Shown here: positions 1-8,686 of the stretch, piece after piece
Layout: each line of letters starts with the position of its first letter
Numbering within the stretch: the stretch's first letter is position 1
Source of the DNA: Pontibacter sp. HSC-14F20
GTDB taxonomy: Bacteria; Bacteroidota; Bacteroidia; Cytophagales; Hymenobacteraceae
Length of the DNA stretch: 64,000 bases
Direction: 5' to 3'
Assembly (NCBI RefSeq): GCF_019599265.1
Contig: NZ_JAHZTC010000010.1
Location: forward strand, 62,001-126,000
Position numbers and translations under genes: made by a program
The notes under the pieces: model-generated
What the model saw: the letters and a program-made list of their open reading frames with translations, nothing else
Databases searched by the model: none
What the model was told of the DNA's origin: nothing

Positions 1-565
1 TCAGGGCTGTTTCCAGTGCTTCCAGATCATTGTAAGGAATTACTTTAAAGCCCGGCATGTACGGACCAAAGCCTTTGGTAGAGTCCGGGTCGGTAGAAAA
101 AGAGATGATGCCCGTAGTGCGGCCATGGAAGTTGCGCTCTACCACAATGATCTCGGCGTTATGCGAGGCGATGCCCTTTTTCAGATAACCCCACTTGCGG
201 GCCAGTTTGATAGCGGTCTCTACGGCCTCGGCACCCGAGTTCATGTAAAGCGCCTTGTCGTAGCCAAACAGCTCGCAGATGTACTTCTCGGCTATACCTA
301 ACTTGTCGTTGTAAAAGGCGCGGGAAGTAAGTGTGAGCTGTTTTGCCTGTTCGATCAGGGCGTTGATGATGTGCGGGTGGCAGTGTCCCTGGTTCACGGC
401 GCTGTAGGCCGACAGGAAATCATAATAGCGTTTGCCTTCCACGTCCCACAGGTATACGCCTTCGCCTTTATTGAGTACCACCGGCAGTGGATGGTAGTTG
501 TGGGCGCCGTATTTTTCTTCGGTTTCGATGGCCTGTTGGCTGGAAGTAATGGATAGCGTGCTCAT
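1..565 (-). CDS. rocD: Ornithine--oxo-acid aminotransferase, N-terminal part (cut by window edge)
   Basis: This is the first ~188 residues of a class III PLP-dependent aminotransferase; the rest, including the PLP lysine, lies beyond base 1. It transfers the delta-amino group of ornithine to 2-oxoglutarate in arginine/ornithine breakdown. The N-terminal text ([15 protein letters not shown], then [23 protein letters not shown]) and the later [20 protein letters not shown] are typical of RocD. ATG is at 565-563. The substrate is assigned from these N-terminal signatures, so acetylornithine aminotransferase is the main alternative but fits less well. Confidence 0.88.
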   Translation of the reverse strand, partial: MSTLSITSSQQAIETEEKYGAHNYHPLPVVLNKGEGVYLWDVEGKRYYDFLSAYSAVNQGHCHPHIINALIEQAKQLTLTSRAFYNDKLGIAEKYICELFGYDKALYMNSGAEAVETAIKLARKWGYLKKGIASHNAEIIVVERNFHGRTTGIISFSTDPDSTKGFGPYMPGFKVIPYNDLEALETAL

Positions 566-716
566 AGTTGATGTGTTAAAAAAGCTGTTTTCTGAAACTC
601 GGGACAGGGCTGCGCCACAGGCTGCAACTCCGAACCTATATCTACAGGGTTTCTGATGATTTGTTGTAAATATAGCGATAAACAGCCTGAATTATACCTT
701 TGCCCGGAAACTAGGC

Positions 717-1031
717 CTACGCGCGCCTTGTTTGCCCTTTCAGGCATTGTCTGAACACAGTGTAGAAGCCCTCGGGATCATACTCAGCGTAAATGTTGGT
801 CATGATGCCGAACTGGTTGTCATCGGTGCGGAAGCCGTATACCTCCTCTTCGCCATTCTGCGCAGAAGGCGAAGGCACGACATGCCGCTCGATCAAGGTA
901 AGTTGGGCAGGGGAGATGGACTTGCTCAGTTCAGAGCAGTATACCTGCCGGTGCTGTATGCTGAAGGTATTCACGAAGCCGCGGGAGCGCATGACGGATA
1001 CGGCCTCACTCAAATTGTTGAAATGGGACAT
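717..1031 (-). CDS. Conserved Bacteroidota protein of unknown function, 104 aa
   Basis: Small soluble protein starting MSHFNNLSEAVSVMRSRGF, with no signal peptide or membrane segment. I recognise it as one of a family of ~100-residue Bacteroidota proteins sometimes labelled phosphoribosylpyrophosphate synthetase in databases. It is far too short for that enzyme and has no PRPP-binding loop, so that name should not be copied. It contains an acidic stretch (NGEEEVYGFRTDDNQ) and an aromatic C-terminal part. The ATG at 1031 is the only sensible start. Function unknown. Confidence 0.75.
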   Translation of the reverse strand: MSHFNNLSEAVSVMRSRGFVNTFSIQHRQVYCSELSKSISPAQLTLIERHVVPSPSAQNGEEEVYGFRTDDNQFGIMTNIYAEYDPEGFYTVFRQCLKGQTRRA

Positions 1032-1176
1032 AGTTTATATGGTTTAGGTATTGAATGCGCGGCAAGGAACAATATCTTGGTTAACGGGTATTGTGAGGAA
1101 GGTATAGAGAGAAGCACAGTTATTTGGTGAGCGTCCTGATTTTGCCGATATTTGGCGTTCAAAAAGAAGTATAGCC

Positions 1177-1350
1177 GTGAGCGATCTGAAAGAAGGAGAG
1201 GATTTTTACTTTGAGCGGGGACTGATGGTGCTGACGGCCAAGTACCTGCTCAAGCGTGGCTACTGTTGCTGCAACGCCTGCCGCAACTGCCCTTATGGCT
1301 TCACTAAAAAGAAGAAAGAAGCCGGAGAGAAAGGTTCGGACAAGGTATAG
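1177..1350 (+). CDS. DUF5522-type cysteine-rich small protein, 57 aa, GTG start
   Basis: The frame starting at GTG 1177 reads MSDLKEGEDFYFERGLMVL and then GYCCCNACRNCPYGF before a lysine-rich tail and stop at 1348-1350. The GYCC-x-x-x-C-x-x-CPYGF pattern with the preceding LMVLTAKYLLKRG is the signature of the short DUF5522 family. The five clustered cysteines look like a metal site. The frame is open back to 1108 without ATG, so GTG at 1177 is the best start; upstream AAAAAGAAG could serve as a weak ribosome binding site. Function unknown. The copy here has CCCNAC where I would expect CCGNGC. Confidence 0.7.
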   Translation: MSDLKEGEDFYFERGLMVLTAKYLLKRGYCCCNACRNCPYGFTKKKKEAGEKGSDKV

Positions 1351-1416
1351 GCGATGCAGTTTAAAGGCCTTTGTAGCTGTTTTAGAGCATGTTTTGCTAA
1401 AATTATCTGCTATGCC

Positions 1417-1448
1417 TTTGACATTGTGTTTCTTTTTATAGATATTTG
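1417..1448 (+). promoter_or_regulatory. Bacteroidota-type promoter for rpmB
   Basis: TTTG at 1417-1420, a 20-base spacer and GATATTTG at 1441-1448, against the Bacteroidota consensus TTG/TTTG-N19-21-TAnnTTTG (one mismatch). It lies 35 bases before the rpmB ATG. Confidence 0.55.
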
Positions 1449-1483
1449 CACCCCTATTGAAATAATTTAGAAGAAAATACAAG

Positions 1484-1723
1484 ATGGCACGAGTTTGCGA
1501 TTTAACCGGAAAGAGAGTACAAGTAGGAAATAACGTTTCTCACGCTAACAATAAGACAAAGCGTAAGTTCTATCCGAACCTTCAGAAGAAGCGTTTCTAC
1601 ATCCCTGAGGAAGATGCTTGGGTAACCCTTAAAGTTTCTACTTCAGCATTGAGAACAATCAACAAAAACGGTATTTCTGCCGTTCTGAAGAAAGCAGTAG
1701 AGCAAGGCTTCATTATGTACTAA
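1484..1723 (+). CDS. rpmB: 50S ribosomal protein bL28
   Basis: 79-residue basic protein beginning [21 protein letters not shown], followed by [16 protein letters not shown], which is the conserved bL28 sequence; it binds 23S rRNA in the large subunit. Length is normal. Its stop codon overlaps the start of the downstream aminopeptidase (TAATG at 1721-1725), so the two are translationally coupled. In many Bacteroidota rpmB is followed directly by rpmG, DUF4295 and ftsY. Here those genes follow only after a 2-kb interruption and have their own promoter. Confidence 0.97.
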   Translation: MARVCDLTGKRVQVGNNVSHANNKTKRKFYPNLQKKRFYIPEEDAWVTLKVSTSALRTINKNGISAVLKKAVEQGFIMY

Positions 1724-3342
1724 TGGCAGCCTTCCGGCTGTGCGTACTGTTATGCTGGCTGTCCTTTACGGCAGTAGCGCAACCGCACGCAGGCTCAGGA
1801 AAGCCATCTGATACTTTAGATAAAGAGTTTCATCGGCAACGGAGAGAGGTCCTGCGGCAACAGCTGCCCCCTCGCTCCGTTGCCGTTCTTTTTGCCAGTC
1901 CCGTGCGCAACCGCGCCAACGACGTGGACTACTACTACCATCCCGACCCTGACTTCTACTACCTGACCGGCTATACCGAGCCGAGTGCGGTGCTGCTGCT
2001 TTTCCAGAGTCCGCAGCACGTGAATGGCAAGCAGGTGCAGGAATTACTGTTCGTGCAGCCCAACGACCAGATGCAGGAGTTGTGGAACGGTAGCAGGCTA
2101 GGCGTAGAAAGAGCAGAAAAGGAACTAGGTATAGCCACACTTGCGAACACCGACTTTGCCGGCTTTAAACTCGACACGACCAACCTGCAGCACATCCTGA
2201 TCAAGGAATTGCCGCATGACGTGCGCGACGATGCAGCTGACGAAGCGGACTTGTTTAGCCTGCTCGGTCAGTTCAAAACGAAAGTAAAGTACCCGGCCAA
2301 CTTCAACGCGACCCGCAGCATGCTCTACGGCATTGTGCGCGAACACGGGTTGGGGCAGACAGAAGGAGTAGCTGCCTATATACAGGAGGCCATGCAACGA
2401 GAGCCGGAACTGAAGAACGACAAGTCACTACAAGGTTACCTGCAAGCCAAAGACATGCGCTCCCGCACTAAAGCCGTGGCTGCTATACCTAATCATAAAC
2501 TCGACGCTTTCACACTCGACCTACTACTGGACGGCATGCGGGAAGTGAAAACCGAGGCGGAAATCAATCTCCTTCGCAAGGCGGCAGGTATGTCAGCCAT
2601 CGGGCAGATAGAGGTAATGAAAGCCTTGAAGCCGGGCATGTCCGAAATGGAAGTGCAGGGTATACACGAGTTTGTGTTCAAAAAATACGGGGCGCAGCAT
2701 GTAGGCTACCCGAGTATAGTTGGGGCCGGCAACAACGGCTGTGTGCTGCACTATACCTCCAGCGCCAAGCCGGCTATACCTGGCAACGAACTGGTATTGA
2801 TGGATGTGGGAGCTGAGTACCTGGGCTATACCGCTGACGTGACACGCACTATACCTGTCAATGGCAAGTTTACCAAAGCGCAACGCGCCATTTATGAACT
2901 GGTATTAAAGGCGCAGGAGGCGGGTTTTCAACAATGCAAAGTGGGCAATGCTTTTAACGCCCCGCACCAGGCTGCAGAAGCCGTAATTGCTGATGGGCTG
3001 GTGAAGCTGGGCGTAATCAAGAAAAGAGAAGAAGTGCAGCGCTACTTTCCGCATGGCACCTCGCACTACCTGGGCCTGGATGTGCACGATCGTGGCAGCT
3101 TCGGGCCTTTCCAGGCAAACACAGTCATTACCGTGGAACCGGGCATTTATATACCCGAAGGTAGCCCTTGCGACAAGAAGTGGTGGGGCATCGGCGTGCG
3201 CATCGAAGATGATATCCTGATCACAGAAAAAGGCTGGGAAAACCTCTCGAAACTGGCGCCACGTACCGTAGCGGAAATTGAGAAGACTATGACTCAGCCG
3301 AGCGCTTTGGATGGTTTTAAATTGCCAGCTTTAGAACATTAG
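1723..3342 (+). CDS. pepP: Exported Xaa-Pro aminopeptidase (M24B)
   Basis: 539-residue dimetal aminopeptidase that removes N-terminal residues preceding proline. An N-terminal signal peptide ([20 protein letters not shown]) sends it to the periplasm. The N-terminal AMP_N domain (~35-200) contains SPVRNRANDVDYYYHPD and FYYLTGYTEPSAVLLL. The catalytic M24 pita-bread domain carries all five expected metal ligands: D361 and D372 (MDVGAEYLGYTADVT), H448 (HGTSHYLGLDVHD), E472 (TVEPGIYI) and E495 (RIEDD). It starts on the last base of the rpmB stop, so it is read from the rpmB message; this is an unusual partner for a ribosomal gene. Confidence 0.93.
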   Translation: MAAFRLCVLLCWLSFTAVAQPHAGSGKPSDTLDKEFHRQRREVLRQQLPPRSVAVLFASPVRNRANDVDYYYHPDPDFYYLTGYTEPSAVLLLFQSPQHVNGKQVQELLFVQPNDQMQELWNGSRLGVERAEKELGIATLANTDFAGFKLDTTNLQHILIKELPHDVRDDAADEADLFSLLGQFKTKVKYPANFNATRSMLYGIVREHGLGQTEGVAAYIQEAMQREPELKNDKSLQGYLQAKDMRSRTKAVAAIPNHKLDAFTLDLLLDGMREVKTEAEINLLRKAAGMSAIGQIEVMKALKPGMSEMEVQGIHEFVFKKYGAQHVGYPSIVGAGNNGCVLHYTSSAKPAIPGNELVLMDVGAEYLGYTADVTRTIPVNGKFTKAQRAIYELVLKAQEAGFQQCKVGNAFNAPHQAAEAVIADGLVKLGVIKKREEVQRYFPHGTSHYLGLDVHDRGSFGPFQANTVITVEPGIYIPEGSPCDKKWWGIGVRIEDDILITEKGWENLSKLAPRTVAEIEKTMTQPSALDGFKLPALEH

Positions 3343-3393
3343 TAGTTAAGGCGACCATCAGGTATATTGCATACTTGTTCAGGTATAAAGAAG

Positions 3394-3606
3394 ATGGATG
3401 CAAACTTTAATGAAACAGTACTCTGCTGTGTTATTGGCGCCTTACTTATCCTGCAGATGTATATCGTGTGGGACATATACCGGAAAGACTTTAGAAGCGA
3501 GTGGGGCAGAACGCTGTTCCTGGCGGCTGTGATGCTGATTCCTATTGCTGGTATGCTACTGTATGCCCTTTTGTCCCACAGATTTCTGAAAGAGCAAGAC
3601 GCATAA
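3394..3606 (+). CDS. Small two-helix membrane protein, PLDc_N-like
   Basis: 70 residues from ATG 3394 (MDANFNETVLCCV; an upstream in-frame ATG at 3367 is less likely because AAAGAAG sits just before 3394). Two hydrophobic helices are separated by YIVWDIYRKDFRSEWGRTLF, and the protein ends in a short polar tail. This is the topology of the N-terminal PLDc_N domain found free-standing or on cardiolipin synthases. The protein at 23870 has a similar plan. Inner membrane; function unknown. Confidence 0.6.
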   Translation: MDANFNETVLCCVIGALLILQMYIVWDIYRKDFRSEWGRTLFLAAVMLIPIAGMLLYALLSHRFLKEQDA

Positions 3607-3668
3607 GCAGGTATAAAAGGGTACTTCTGGCAGCTCGAAAAAGCTTCTTTAGAAAAATTTATACTTTG

Positions 3669-3700
3669 TTTGTAATTAGAGATTTAAGCTTGTATATTTG
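3669..3700 (+). promoter_or_regulatory. Bacteroidota-type promoter for rpmG-DUF4295-ftsY
   Basis: TTTG at 3669-3672, exactly 20 bases, then a perfect TAnnTTTG element (TATATTTG, 3693-3700), 28 bases before the rpmG ATG. One of the best promoter matches in the window. Confidence 0.7.
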
Positions 3701-3728
3701 CAGTCCTAAATAAAAATTTACTGTTGAG

Positions 3729-3917
3729 ATGGCTAAAAAAGCAAAAGGTAATAGAATCCAGGTAATTATGGAGTGCACAGAGCATAAAGCGACTGGCATG
3801 CCTGGAACTTCAAGGTACATCACTACCAAAAACAGAAAGAACACAGCTGAGCGTTTAGAGCTTAAGAAGTATAACCCTGTGTTGAAAAAAGTAACTGTAC
3901 ACAAAGAAATTAAATAA
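3729..3917 (+). CDS. rpmG: 50S ribosomal protein bL33
   Basis: 62-residue basic protein ([39 protein letters not shown]) of the large ribosomal subunit near the E site. It has a single cysteine, so it is the zinc-independent form without the paired CxxC motifs. Directly followed, two bases after its stop, by the DUF4295 gene, and preceded by its own promoter. No copies of the iterated AGGTATA motif occur in it, as in the other ribosomal gene here. Confidence 0.96.
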   Translation: MAKKAKGNRIQVIMECTEHKATGMPGTSRYITTKNRKNTAERLELKKYNPVLKKVTVHKEIK

Positions 3918-3919
3918 CC

Positions 3920-4072
3920 ATGGCTAAGAAGGTAGTTGCAACCCTAAAGACCGCTACAGGTAAAGATTGGGCAAAAGTGATCAAAGCCGTTAAGTCTCCA
4001 AAAACTGGTGCTTACAGCTTTAAAGAAGAGATGGTGCCTGTTGACAAAGTACAGGAGTTCCTTAAGAAGTAA
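3920..4072 (+). CDS. DUF4295 family protein, 50 aa
   Basis: Reads MAKKVVATLKTATGKDWAKV, then KAVKSPKTGAYSFKEEMVPVD, ending FLKK. This tiny basic family is found in Bacteroidota almost always directly after rpmG, as here (two-base gap). Position and composition suggest a ribosome-associated protein. Stop at 4070-4072 is followed by a terminator. Confidence 0.88.
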   Translation: MAKKVVATLKTATGKDWAKVIKAVKSPKTGAYSFKEEMVPVDKVQEFLKK

Positions 4073-4108
4073 TTAAGCCTACTCTACTATACATAGATTG
4101 AATACATG

Positions 4109-4135
4109 AAAAAGTCCCTTTACCGGGACTTTTTT
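4109..4135 (+). terminator. Intrinsic terminator after DUF4295
   Basis: Stem AAAAGTCCC/GGGACTTTT with a six-base loop and a T-run, between DUF4295 and ftsY. ftsY may be reached by readthrough. Confidence 0.75.
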
Positions 4136-4185
4136 AGTATATTACCGTATCACACCGAGATAGTCTCACCCTACAAAACACGCAA

Positions 4186-5145
4186 ATGGGAATTTTTGAC
4201 TTTTTCAGCAAAGAGCAGAAGAAAGAATCGCTCGATAAAGGTCTTGAGAAAACCAAAACCAGCTTTTTCGGGCAATTGAGCAAAGCAGTTGTTGGCAAAT
4301 CCACGGTAGACGTGGAGGTGCTCGACGAACTGGAGGAAATTCTGGTGCATGCGGACGTAGGAGTAGAGACGACGGTAAAGATCATCGACCGCATTGAGAA
4401 GCGTGTGGCCCGCGACAAGTACGTGAGCACCAGCGAACTCGATAGGATTCTGCGTGAAGAGATTGCGGCTTTGCTCGGGGAGAACCGCGCCGGCGACGGC
4501 GCTAACTTCGATCTACCGGCAGGTATAAAGCCGTACGTGATCATGGTTGTGGGTGTGAACGGCGTGGGTAAAACCACTACCATCGGTAAACTGGCATCGC
4601 AATTCCATAAAGCCGGCAAAAAGGTTGTGCTGGGTGCTGCCGATACCTTCCGTGCCGCCGCCGTGGATCAGTTGATCATCTGGGGCGAGCGTGTAGGTGT
4701 GCCGGTCATTTCGCATGGCATGAACACCGACCCAGCCTCTGTGGCCTACGATGCCGTAAAAAAAGGAGTAGATTCAGGCGCCGATGTCGTGATTATTGAC
4801 ACGGCGGGCCGACTGCATAACAAAGTGGGCCTGATGAACGAACTTTCGAAGATCAAGCGTGTGATGCAGAAGATAACAGAAGACACGCCGCACGAGGTTT
4901 TGCTGGTGCTCGACGGAAGCACAGGCCAGAACGCCCTGATACAGGCTCGTGAGTTCACCAAAGCCACCGACGTTACGGCGCTGGCCATCACCAAGCTCGA
5001 CGGTACGGCCAAAGGTGGTGTGGTGATCGGTATCTCCGACGAGTTTAAGATTCCGGTGAAATACATCGGGGTAGGCGAGAAGATTGAAGACCTGCAATTG
5101 TTCGATAAGAACCAGTTCGTAGAGTCGTTCTTCTCCCGCAAATAA
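4186..5145 (+). CDS. ftsY: Signal recognition particle receptor FtsY
   Basis: 319-residue SRP GTPase that docks SRP-ribosome complexes at the inner membrane. The short N-terminal MGIFDFFSKEQKKES is an amphipathic membrane-contact segment; the long acidic A domain of Proteobacteria is absent, as usual here. The NG domain shows G1 (GVNGVGKTTTIGKLA, ~123-137), DTFRAAAVDQL, G3 DTAGR (~205) and G4 TKLDGTAKGG (~269). It follows rpmG and DUF4295, the standard Bacteroidota arrangement. Confidence 0.97.
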   Translation: MGIFDFFSKEQKKESLDKGLEKTKTSFFGQLSKAVVGKSTVDVEVLDELEEILVHADVGVETTVKIIDRIEKRVARDKYVSTSELDRILREEIAALLGENRAGDGANFDLPAGIKPYVIMVVGVNGVGKTTTIGKLASQFHKAGKKVVLGAADTFRAAAVDQLIIWGERVGVPVISHGMNTDPASVAYDAVKKGVDSGADVVIIDTAGRLHNKVGLMNELSKIKRVMQKITEDTPHEVLLVLDGSTGQNALIQAREFTKATDVTALAITKLDGTAKGGVVIGISDEFKIPVKYIGVGEKIEDLQLFDKNQFVESFFSRK

Positions 5146-5163
5146 ATTTTTGCTGTTGCCTGT

Positions 5164-5676
5164 ATGGGAAAATTGCTGCTGATAGGGCTCTCATTGTTGC
5201 TGACCGTTTGTAACGGCACTCAAAGCACCTTAGGCCAAGAAGGCGAAGCGCAAAACACGCAGCAGGAGCTGAAAACGCAAACCGGGCAGCAGATGCAGAT
5301 CAAGCAAGGTATACAGGGGCAGATACTGTGGGAGGCAGGCAACCAAATGCCATCTCCGGACGCGCCGCCCAGCCAGCCACGTGGCGTAGAGCGCACAGTC
5401 TACATCTACGAGCTTACCAACAGCACGCAAACCACATCCCAGGACGGTGTTTTTCACACCAACATTCAAACTAAACTCATTACGCAAGTGGAGACAGACG
5501 CCAACGGCAACTTTGCAGTTCTTCTGGAGCCTGGCAGGTATAGCCTCTTCACAAAAGAAGAACAAGGCCTGTACGCTAACCTTTTTGACGGCGAGATGAA
5601 CATTTTTCCGGTGGAGGTGCAGGAGGGTAAAGTAACGACGGTGGAGTTTCTGGTGAATTACAACGCGTTTTATTAA
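5164..5676 (+). CDS. Putative lipoprotein with carboxypeptidase-regulatory-like domain
   Basis: 170 residues. The signal sequence MGKLLLIGLSLLLTVC ends in a lipobox-like LTVC. A Gln-rich, low-complexity linker (~25-50) follows. The C-terminal half has the pattern IQGQILWEAGNQMP ... QVETDANGNFAVLLEPGRYSLF ... VTTVEFLVNY, which resembles the beta-sandwich carboxypeptidase regulatory-like fold. It starts 18 bases after ftsY and may be cotranscribed. Function unknown. Confidence 0.6.
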   Translation: MGKLLLIGLSLLLTVCNGTQSTLGQEGEAQNTQQELKTQTGQQMQIKQGIQGQILWEAGNQMPSPDAPPSQPRGVERTVYIYELTNSTQTTSQDGVFHTNIQTKLITQVETDANGNFAVLLEPGRYSLFTKEEQGLYANLFDGEMNIFPVEVQEGKVTTVEFLVNYNAFY

Positions 5677-5790
5677 GCACATGCAACTATGTGGCTGGTT
5701 ACCGAATGAGCCTCCTGCAGCATGCTCCATTACTTCTAAAAAGTCCGCTTTGTTTATTTTAAGATCTTCGTTTTACCTGGGTATTTGTAG

Positions 5791-6201
5791 ATGATTGAGA
5801 GCGAAGATAGTATGATGGAGATGGTATACGAAGCTGTACCGAACATCCTGAGTGTGAGGTGGGCGGATGAGCTGAGTGTTGAGTCTGCCCGGTTTTTCCA
5901 AACCATCGTTACACTGTTCACTGTTATTCAGGAGAAGCAGGCGGCTAACCTGATTATTTCGTCAGGAAAGCCGTCGGGGGGCGTACTCACCGAGGACATC
6001 ATCAACCATTTCATCCTCAACATTCCCCATACTCCCCTAAAGCGCATCGCCATGCTTGAGTCTCCTGATTATCTCTGGGACTCAAACCTATACCAGGTGA
6101 TTAATCTGTTGATCGTCAACTATCAACTGCCAATTGAAATCGAAGTAGTGAAAGACGAGTCTGCTGCCAGGAAATGGTTCAGCCAATCGGCCAAAGCTTG
6201 A
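5791..6201 (+). CDS. SpoIIAA/STAS-like small protein
   Basis: 136 residues with alternating strands and helices: MVYEAVPNILSVRWADELSVESARFFQTI, then ANLIISSGKPSGG, and IAMLESPDYLWDSNLYQVINLL. This agrees with the SpoIIAA-like STAS fold common in Bacteroidota, related to the protein at 7909. No catalytic motif or signal peptide. Several in-frame Met codons near the start make the exact N-terminus uncertain. Function unknown. Confidence 0.5.
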   Translation: MIESEDSMMEMVYEAVPNILSVRWADELSVESARFFQTIVTLFTVIQEKQAANLIISSGKPSGGVLTEDIINHFILNIPHTPLKRIAMLESPDYLWDSNLYQVINLLIVNYQLPIEIEVVKDESAARKWFSQSAKA

Positions 6202-6325
6202 AAAAAGAGGTATATCAGCGCGTGGAGGTATAACAGTGGCTACAACGCGGTGTCGTAAAGCAGGTATAGCTCCGAAAGTACAGCCTGCTACACCTGCGAC
6301 GTTCTTTTATTAGCCAAACTTGTTG

Positions 6326-6333
6326 TACTTTTG
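6326..6333 (+). promoter_or_regulatory. Possible -7 element upstream of rimO
   Basis: TACTTTTG matches TAnnTTTG on the coding strand, about 82 bases before the rimO start. No good -33 partner at the right distance, so only moderate support. Confidence 0.35.
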
Positions 6334-6414
6334 CAGTTCATTTGCCCAATCGAACTAATGCCGAGCCGCAATGGTTTTGAGTAATTGGGAATTACCGTGC
6401 TAATACATAGATAA

Positions 6415-7728
6415 GTGAAAGTAAGAAGTTTAAAGAAAGACAAGGTAAACGTCATCACGCTGGGTTGCTCTAAAAACCTCGTGGATTCGGAAGTGCTGAT
6501 GGGGCAGCTGCGTGCCAACGAGATTGACGTGGCGCACGAGTCTGCAAACGACGATTCGAATATTATCATCGTGAACACCTGCGGCTTTATCGACAATGCC
6601 AAGCAGGAGTCTATCGACACCATTCTGCGCTATGCCGATGCCAAGGAAGCAGGTCAGATTGACAAGCTATACGTAACCGGCTGTTTGTCGCAGCGCTATA
6701 AGGACTCCCTGGAAGCAGAGATTCCACAGGTCGATGCCTACTTCGGAACGCTCGAAATGCCGCAGCTCCTCAAAAAACTGGAGGCAGACTACAAGCACGA
6801 GTTGATTGGTGAACGATTGATTACTACTCCTTCGCACTTCGCCTATTTTAAGATAGCTGAAGGCTGTAACCGTCCCTGCTCTTTCTGTGCTATACCTTTG
6901 ATGCGTGGCAAACACGTGGACCGTCCGATTGAAGACCTGGTGAAGGAGGCAAAACGATTGGCCAGCATGGGCACTAAAGAACTTATCCTGATTGCCCAGG
7001 ACCTGACTTACTACGGATTGCAGCACTACGGGGAGCGCAAGCTGGCCGACTTGCTACGCAATCTGTCGGATGTGGAAGGTATAGACTGGATCAGAATGCA
7101 GTACGCTTACCCATCGCAGTTCCCGATGGAGGTGTTTGACGTGATGAACGAACGCGAAAATATCTGCAAGTACCTGGATATGCCTTTGCAGCACATCTCT
7201 GACAATATGCTCAAGACCATGCGCCGTGGCATCAGCAAGCGCCGCACCATAGAGCTGGTGGATCAGATTCGTCAGCGTGTGCCGGACATTGCTTTGCGTA
7301 CGACATTGATCGCAGGTCACCCGGGCGAAACCGATCAGGATTTTCAAGAGCTGTACGACTGGGTAGAGGAGACGCGTTTCGAGCGTCTGGGCATTTTCAC
7401 TTATTCACACGAAGAAAACACCCACTCCCATACCTTAGAGGACAACGTGCCGGACGAGGTGAAGCAGGAGCGTGCCGATGCTATTATGGAATTGCAACAA
7501 GGTATATCGGTAGAGCTGAACGAAGAGAAAATAGGCAAAACCTACAAGGTGTTGTTTGACCGTAAAGAGAGCGGCTACTTCGTGGGCCGTACCCAATACG
7601 ACTCGCCGGAAGTAGACAACGAAGTGCTCGTGCCAGCCGACAACCAGTATGTGCGCATTGGCGACTTTGCCAACGTGAAAATCACCGACTCCTCGGACTT
7701 TGACCTGTATGGCGAAATCATACTTTAA
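6415..7728 (+). CDS. rimO: Ribosomal protein uS12 methylthiotransferase RimO
   Basis: 437-residue radical SAM enzyme that adds a methylthio group to the conserved aspartate of ribosomal protein S12. The N-terminal UPF0004 domain has TLGCSKNLVDSEVLMGQL and VNTCGFID with its three cluster-binding cysteines. The radical SAM motif is C151-x3-C155-x2-C158 (CNRPCSFC), and GHPGETDQDF follows. A TRAM domain ends the protein (from ~375). The start is GTG at 6415; the preceding in-frame region has no ATG. SPFAYPSQ-like text (QYAYPSQFP) also favours RimO over MiaB. Confidence 0.95.
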   Translation: MKVRSLKKDKVNVITLGCSKNLVDSEVLMGQLRANEIDVAHESANDDSNIIIVNTCGFIDNAKQESIDTILRYADAKEAGQIDKLYVTGCLSQRYKDSLEAEIPQVDAYFGTLEMPQLLKKLEADYKHELIGERLITTPSHFAYFKIAEGCNRPCSFCAIPLMRGKHVDRPIEDLVKEAKRLASMGTKELILIAQDLTYYGLQHYGERKLADLLRNLSDVEGIDWIRMQYAYPSQFPMEVFDVMNERENICKYLDMPLQHISDNMLKTMRRGISKRRTIELVDQIRQRVPDIALRTTLIAGHPGETDQDFQELYDWVEETRFERLGIFTYSHEENTHSHTLEDNVPDEVKQERADAIMELQQGISVELNEEKIGKTYKVLFDRKESGYFVGRTQYDSPEVDNEVLVPADNQYVRIGDFANVKITDSSDFDLYGEIIL

Positions 7729-7908
7729 TTTTTGCTAAGAATTAAGCGTTTAACTCACGTATAGACAATAATTAAAGGAAATCCCTTGGATGCTGCGGCA
7801 AACCTGGGATCTCCTTTTTTGATTATAGCCCGGAATTGCGTATTATGGTTTTTCGAACCTACATATATACAAAACATAGACTTTTCTCCGAAGGTCTTTC
7901 TCTCCCAG

Positions 7909-8304
7909 ATGCGTCACATTAAACTACTCACCACCGATTCGCTTACCCTCGAATACAACGCTGTGGAAGACTACGTTGTAGCTACCTGGCATGGCACCTT
8001 TACCAGCGATGTCATCAAGCAGGGGTATGAGCAGATACTATTTTTTGTGCAGAAAGAGCGCTGCCACAAATTGCTAGACAACCATTACGACGTTCAGGGC
8101 CTTTGGGTAGAACTGACTGACTGGCTGGCGTTTGACTGGCATCCGCGGGCCGAGCAGGCAGGGCTGCAATACCATGCAGCCGTCTACTCGCAGGACTACT
8201 TCAGCCGTCTCTCCACCGACAGGGCCATGAGCATGGTGCGGGATGGTATTGCCAAAGGCTTCGAAACGACCGAAAACGCCGAGGGCTGGCTCAACTCCGT
8301 GTAA
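7909..8304 (+). CDS. STAS-like small protein
   Basis: 131 residues from ATG 7909 (MRHIKLLTTDSLTLEYN). The open frame extends to 7786, but that extension reads as non-conserved sequence. The alternation LEYNAVEDYVVATWHGTFTS ... KLLDNHYDVQGLW ... AAVYSQDYFSRL again suggests a SpoIIAA/STAS-like fold, like the protein at 5791. Together they bracket rimO. It ends one base before the convergent gene at 8306. Function unknown. Confidence 0.5.
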   Translation: MRHIKLLTTDSLTLEYNAVEDYVVATWHGTFTSDVIKQGYEQILFFVQKERCHKLLDNHYDVQGLWVELTDWLAFDWHPRAEQAGLQYHAAVYSQDYFSRLSTDRAMSMVRDGIAKGFETTENAEGWLNSV

Positions 8305-8305
8305 A

Positions 8306-8686
8306 CTACTTTAGCACGTATTTGCTCAGCACCTTGTAGGCCTCGTTTACATTGTCGCCTTTGCGAAACTCCTGCTTAATGGTGGGTGTGGCTTCACCTG
8401 TCAGCCAAATCTTCAGTTCGGCGTCGAAGTCCATCATGCCGGCACTCTCTTTCGAGAACATTTTGATGCTGGCATACGGCACGCTCTGATACTCAATCTT
8501 GGAGCCTGTCAGCCCTTGCTTGTTCACCACGATCAGCCGCTTATTCGTGAACACGAGCATGTCACGGATCAGGCGAAAAGCTTTTTCGATTTGCTCGTCA
8601 TCAAGCAAAATAGGCTGAAATTCTTTGGTGAGTTTCTCGACAGGCACCGCCGAAGCATGGCCTAATAATCCGTTTAGTAGTCCCAT
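8306..8686 (-). CDS. Bacterial PH-domain protein
   Basis: 126 residues from ATG 8686 (MGLLNGLLGHASAVPVEKL); the longer frame to 8806 is non-conserved. LLDDEQIEKAFRLIRDMLVFTNKRLIVVNKQGLTGSKIEYQSVPYASIKMFSKESAG is the bacterial pleckstrin-homology (bPH_1) pattern: an amphipathic helix with DE followed by a beta barrel. No membrane segments, so cytoplasmic. Function of these proteins is poorly known. Its stop is one base from that of the convergent STAS-like gene. Confidence 0.75.
   Translation of the reverse strand: MGLLNGLLGHASAVPVEKLTKEFQPILLDDEQIEKAFRLIRDMLVFTNKRLIVVNKQGLTGSKIEYQSVPYASIKMFSKESAGMMDFDAELKIWLTGEATPTIKQEFRKGDNVNEAYKVLSKYVLK

Noticed and set aside
371-556. 61-residue + strand open frame inside the rocD region
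   Set aside because: Antisense shadow of ornithine aminotransferase; composition has no protein character.
695-702. TACCTTTG promoter-like box on the + strand
   Set aside because: No + strand gene follows within reach and no -33 element is spaced correctly; the iterated motif itself supplies TATACCTTTG by chance.
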